Source: Ruminococcaceae bacterium UBA1244
GTDB lineage: Bacteria; Bacillota; Clostridia; Oscillospirales; Acutalibacteraceae
Assembly: GCA_002308635.1 (NCBI GenBank)
Contig: DBWG01000028.1
Coordinates: 30,657 to 38,998 of the forward strand
Direction of reading: 5' to 3'
DNA length: 8,342 bases
Shown: positions 6,343-8,342 of the stretch, one piece after another
How the letters are laid out: each line of letters opens with the position of its first letter
Numbering within the stretch: position 1 is the first letter of the stretch
Program-made: the position numbers and the translations under genes
Notes under the pieces: model-generated
What the model was told of the DNA's origin: nothing
What the model saw: the letters and a program-made list of their open reading frames with translations, nothing else
Databases searched by the model: none

Positions 6343-6651
6343 TCATTTCAGCAGTTCAAGAGCAAGCTTCATTCCGATACACATTCCCATGTTGAAATGT
6401 TCCGTTGTTGCAATGGTGTATTCTTCTGCTTCATTCTCCAAATACTTGTCATACAAAGCGCTCTGTTCTTCTGAAAAGGAATCAATGAGCCTGTGGAAAT
6501 CCGGCTTTGTTTTTTCTCTAAATGCTCGCATTTCGTCAGACGCTCCCATTACAGAAAATCCGTCAAGAGTAGAACAAAGCTCCGAAGAAAGCGGCATTGC
6601 TTCCCGTGAGAAGCGGTTAGTGTTAAAAAAATCCTTATAAAAGTTTCCCAT
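6343..6651 (-). CDS. Small DUF6809-like protein of mobile-element type
   Basis: 102 residues from ATG 6651, chosen because AAAGGAAG lies about nine bases upstream; longer upstream starts lack a site. Function unknown. The layout is like DUF6809-type proteins common in Clostridia mobile elements: a helical middle with FSEEQSALYDKYLENEAEEY (59-78) and a C-terminal FNMGMCIGMKLALELL (86-101) resembling their F-x-GF-x-G-x-KL ending. The family assignment is from memory and tentative. Probably last gene of a leftward transcript shared with the 76-residue and HIRAN genes. Confidence 0.7.
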   Translation of the reverse strand: MGNFYKDFFNTNRFSREAMPLSSELCSTLDGFSVMGASDEMRAFREKTKPDFHRLIDSFSEEQSALYDKYLENEAEEYTIATTEHFNMGMCIGMKLALELLK

Positions 6652-6681
6652 TAATTTATACTTCCTTTCTTTTAAGGTATT

Positions 6682-6733
6682 GCCGGAGCTGCTGCCCTGT
6701 GGTATAATCAGCATGGAGCTTTATGCTCCGGCT
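6682..6733. repeat. Nested inverted repeat upstream of the DUF6809-like gene
   Basis: GCCGGAGC (6682-6689) pairs perfectly with GCTCCGGC (6726-6733) over a 36-base loop. A nearer GGAGC (6716-6720) can pair with the same GCTCC (6726-6730), so two mutually exclusive hairpins exist. It lies in the leader of the 102-residue gene. Confidence 0.6.
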
Positions 6734-6742
6734 TTTGTTGGT

Positions 6743-6781
6743 GGCGGCTGTTCGTGCTTGTGAGGCGTTGGAACTGCCGCC
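6743..6781. repeat. Intergenic hairpin after the 76-residue gene
   Basis: GGCGGC-T-GTTC (6743-6753) pairs with GAAC-T-GCCGCC (6771-6781): ten pairs with one T-T mismatch and a 17-base loop. It starts 6 bases beyond the stop codon of the leftward gene. No T-run follows, so it looks more like an RNA-end stabiliser or processing structure than a terminator. Confidence 0.6.
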
Positions 6782-6786
6782 GCTGC

Positions 6787-7017
6787 TTATTCCCACCGCC
6801 TGTAAACCTCTGTCATATACGGTCCGTTGTTCAAGTGATCGTGTATCAGATATTGCTCTATGTCCCTGACTTCCTGAGAGCTTACCGCTTTGAGCTGTAC
6901 AGCCATTTTCAAAGCTCCAAGAGTTTCATAGATGAGCGACTTTGAATAGGAGTTCACAGCATACCTTGCACGCTTCCAGAGAGCTTCTACAAGCTCTTGC
7001 TTGTTTACCTGTCCCAT
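6787..7017 (-). CDS. Hypothetical 76-residue protein
   Basis: Not recognised. ATG 7017 is preferred over ATG 7035 because AAAGGAAG lies seven bases before it. The protein is predicted largely helical (NKQELVEALWKRARYA, KSLIYETLGALKMAVQLKAV), soluble, without signal peptide, Cys pairs or known catalytic motif. Its size, position 72 bases after the HIRAN gene and shared direction suggest an accessory gene of a phage-like or integrative element. The frame with a good ribosome binding site supports it being real. Confidence 0.75.
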   Translation of the reverse strand: MGQVNKQELVEALWKRARYAVNSYSKSLIYETLGALKMAVQLKAVSSQEVRDIEQYLIHDHLNNGPYMTEVYRRWE

Positions 7018-7037
7018 TACTTCACTTCCTTTCATCG

Positions 7038-7074
7038 TGCCGCTGTAGCGGTCAGAAACGGCACTACAGCGGCA
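7038..7074. repeat. 11-bp perfect hairpin between HIRAN and 76-residue genes
   Basis: TGCCGCTGTAG (7038-7048) pairs with CTACAGCGGCA (7064-7074) around 15 bases. It begins 15 bases beyond the HIRAN stop and ends just before the next ribosome binding site. No T-run follows on the - strand, so a role in RNA processing or stability is more likely than termination. Confidence 0.75.
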
Positions 7075-7089
7075 TTTGATATTGTTCTG

Positions 7090-7512
7090 TCAGATTGAGA
7101 GGTTGAGCCGGAGCCCTGACATCATATCAGCGTAGTAGCCGCCTGTGATCGCCTGCAAGCTCGCTCTGATCTCCGTTACCTTGTCCATTACTCCGGAGAG
7201 GATCGCAGCCACAGCGGCCGGGATGTAACCCATTTTATAAGTCTTGCTGCCGTTCACGCTTACCAGTACGGCTATTGCGTTGCTGTCGTATGTGTTGCGG
7301 CTCTCTCTCTGTAAGGTGATCTGCACACATTCAGCGGTATAGCTCCGGAGATGGTCTATAGCTCTCTGCCTGTTGTACTTGCTCACTCCGGCAACCTTTA
7401 CAGCGGCCTTGCTCTTTGCCAATCTCCAAGCGGCACGGAATGCAGCGGAGAGAGTATAACCCTTTTTTCTGAGGTTGTTTGCTACCTTGCATATTACTGA
7501 TCTGTTATACAT
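7090..7512 (-). CDS. Small HIRAN-domain protein
   Basis: 140 residues from ATG 7512, with AAAGGGG eight bases upstream. Residues 1-35 (SVICKVANNLRKKGYTLSAA...AWRLAK) resemble a helical motif seen at the N-terminus of many small mobile-element proteins in Clostridia. Residues 60-140 match the HIRAN pattern: VQITLQRESRNTYDSNAIAV, then MGYIPAAVAAIL and a C-terminal GG...GLRLNLSI strand. HIRAN domains bind DNA ends or damaged DNA in helicases (HLTF, Rad5) and occur alone in phages and bacteria; the role of stand-alone copies is not established. First gene after the leftward promoter at 7566-7594 and divergent from the HTH gene. Confidence 0.85.
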   Translation of the reverse strand: MYNRSVICKVANNLRKKGYTLSAAFRAAWRLAKSKAAVKVAGVSKYNRQRAIDHLRSYTAECVQITLQRESRNTYDSNAIAVLVSVNGSKTYKMGYIPAAVAAILSGVMDKVTEIRASLQAITGGYYADMMSGLRLNLSI

Positions 7513-7565
7513 AACTGCCGCCCCTTTCCGCTGTTGATCGTGTGTTTGCGTTCCTTACTGTATTT

Positions 7566-7594
7566 ATTATAAAGGATTTTCTTTATAATGTCAA
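7566..7594 (-). promoter_or_regulatory. Consensus sigma-A promoter of the leftward small genes
   Basis: On the - strand TTGACA (7594-7589), exactly 17 bases, TATAAT (7571-7566). Both boxes are perfect. The spacer is almost filled by an inverted repeat (7567-7588), so a bound repressor would occlude it. Confidence 0.9.
7567..7588. promoter_or_regulatory. Putative operator O1
   Basis: Perfect 8-bp inverted repeat TTATAAAG/CTTTATAA with a six-base centre, lying between and touching the -35 and -10 boxes of the leftward promoter. It shares the 12-base word TTATAAAGAAAA (- strand, 7588-7577) with O2. Confidence 0.6.
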
Positions 7595-7632
7595 TAGTTT
7601 TCTTAAAGTTTTTTCTACATTTTATAAAATAA

Positions 7633-7654
7633 TTTCTTTAGTTTATAAAGAAAA
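7633..7654. promoter_or_regulatory. Putative operator O2
   Basis: Inverted repeat TTTCTTTA (7633-7640) with TAAAGAAA (7646-7653). The word TTATAAAGAAAA at 7643-7654 is identical to that in O1 and ends three bases before the -35 box of the rightward promoter. The likely binder is the adjacent HTH protein; this is inferred from position only. Confidence 0.55.
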
Positions 7655-7657
7655 GTC

Positions 7658-7686
7658 TTGACATTTATCGTAATTTGTTGTATAAT
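7658..7686 (+). promoter_or_regulatory. Consensus sigma-A promoter of the HTH/GIY-YIG pair
   Basis: TTGACA (7658-7663), 17 bases, TATAAT (7681-7686), both perfect. It is divergent from the leftward promoter, with about 63 bases between the two -35 boxes. Confidence 0.9.
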
Positions 7687-7713
7687 TGTTATAATAGGAA
7701 AGGTGGCGATAAT

Positions 7714-7923
7714 ATGACAAATGCCCAGAAAATAAAGATGGCTCTTGCATATAAGAACATGAGTGAATCAGAGTTAGCACGACAGCTTGGGACTACTCCG
7801 CAGGCGTTTAATCAGAGAATGAAAACAGACAAGTTTTCAAGTAACGATTTGGAAAGGGTTGCAGCCGTTCTCGGCGGTAAGTGGATAGCAGAATTTCAGT
7901 TCCCGGACGGAACAAAGATTTGA
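7714..7923 (+). CDS. Small Cro/CI-type helix-turn-helix regulator
   Basis: 69 residues from ATG 7714, with AAAGGTGG seven bases upstream; an in-frame ATG at 7675 would start inside the promoter and is rejected. The HTH spans about residues 17-38 (SESELARQLGTTPQAFNQRM), flanked by a leading helix (AQKIKMALAYKNM) and a closing helix plus strand (SNDLERVAAVLGGKWIAEF). It has no C-terminal cleavage or peptidase domain, so it is Cro-like or a minimal repressor rather than a LexA-type CI. Position at a divergent promoter pair with shared inverted repeats suggests it represses the leftward genes and itself. The GIY-YIG gene follows after 10 bases. Confidence 0.9.
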   Translation: MTNAQKIKMALAYKNMSESELARQLGTTPQAFNQRMKTDKFSSNDLERVAAVLGGKWIAEFQFPDGTKI

Positions 7924-7933
7924 GGTTGAAAAT

Positions 7934-8341
7934 ATGGAAGTTATAAGCAATATTCCAAACTATACCGGAATAGGAGTTTATAGTATTATAGATACGGAAA
8001 CAGGAAAAAAGTATATTGGAAGTAGTAAAAATGTCAGAAAAAGAATAATACAACATGCCAAAAGTGTTGAAAATGGTACAGGTAATAAAGAACTTTGCGA
8101 CGCATACAAGCAAGGACACATATTGAAGTGTGAATTACTTGAAACAATTCCATATGGTGTCAACACTTACTTTCTGTTGGATAGGGAACGCTTTTTTATT
8201 AAACAAACACCGAGAAAAAAATTGATGAACATTGCTCCACCTGTTTCTATAACAGAAGAACAAGAATTAAGGTTATTGAAAAATAGTGGTAATGATAGTT
8301 TTATTCTTGGTATATACAAAATAGCAGTTTCCAAGTTTTAG
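7934..8341 (+). CDS. GIY-YIG nuclease-domain protein
   Basis: Complete, 135 residues, stop at 8339-8341. The ribosome binding site overlaps the HTH stop (TGAGG), so the two are co-translated. GIY-YIG features: GVY (14-16), KYIG with Tyr27, Arg37 ten residues later as in UvrC, and Glu85 in LLDRERFFIKQ, the position of the metal-binding Glu. The key residues for endonuclease activity therefore appear intact. After about residue 95 comes a basic tail, not recognised as a known DNA-binding module. Relatives include homing endonucleases, phage nucleases and restriction enzymes; which one cannot be told. The gene is clearly more AT-rich than its neighbours, pointing to separate acquisition. Confidence 0.88.
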   Translation: MEVISNIPNYTGIGVYSIIDTETGKKYIGSSKNVRKRIIQHAKSVENGTGNKELCDAYKQGHILKCELLETIPYGVNTYFLLDRERFFIKQTPRKKLMNIAPPVSITEEQELRLLKNSGNDSFILGIYKIAVSKF

Positions 8342-8342
8342 A

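Noticed and set aside
6680..6708. Promoter-like TTGCCG, 17 bases, TATAAT on the + strand
   Set aside because: The -35 box is poor, it overlaps an inverted repeat, and no rightward gene follows: the frame at 6754-6945 is antisense to the 76-residue gene.

Overview
The window looks like a Bacillota chromosome, most likely a Clostridia/Oscillospirales (Ruminococcus-like) gut anaerobe. The evidence is the rplU-prp-rpmA-obgE order, an L27 with the Firmicutes-type N-terminal extension that Prp removes, a Mini-ribonuclease III gene directly after obgE, strong AGGAGG-type ribosome binding sites and sigma-A promoters. The genus is inferred by feel, not proven.

Left part (1-2700, + strand): the 3' end of one ABC-exporter half gene and a complete second half gene, overlapping by 8 bases. 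Together they read as a heterodimeric exporter with one degenerate and one catalytic ATP site. A strong, probably bidirectional hairpin terminator closes the operon.

Middle part (2850-6030, - strand): the conserved ribosome-related cluster rplU (L21), prp (the protease that trims L27), rpmA (L27), obgE (ribosome-assembly GTPase) and mrnC (Mini-III, 23S rRNA maturation). rplU has a consensus promoter and a structured leader resembling the L21 autoregulatory leader. A hairpin after rpmA and a separate promoter before obgE suggest that obgE-mrnC can be transcribed on their own. Three related copies of a structured intergenic repeat lie here. One overlaps the 3' end of mrnC, one fills almost the whole predicted 5' UTR of obgE, and a shorter one lies between rpmA and obgE. 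Two of the stems differ between copies yet stay paired, which suggests a selected RNA or DNA structure.

Right part (6030-8342): an accessory-looking region. A gene-free stretch carrying palindromes is followed by a leftward set of three small genes: a DUF6809-like protein, an unrecognised 76-residue protein and a HIRAN-domain protein. These are separated by hairpins and read from a perfect sigma-A promoter. Divergently, a 69-residue Cro/CI-type HTH protein and an AT-rich GIY-YIG nuclease-domain protein are read from a second perfect promoter. The control region holds two inverted repeats sharing a 12-base word, placed where a repressor could control both promoters. This resembles the switch region of a prophage, satellite or integrative element; no integrase or attachment site is visible in the window.
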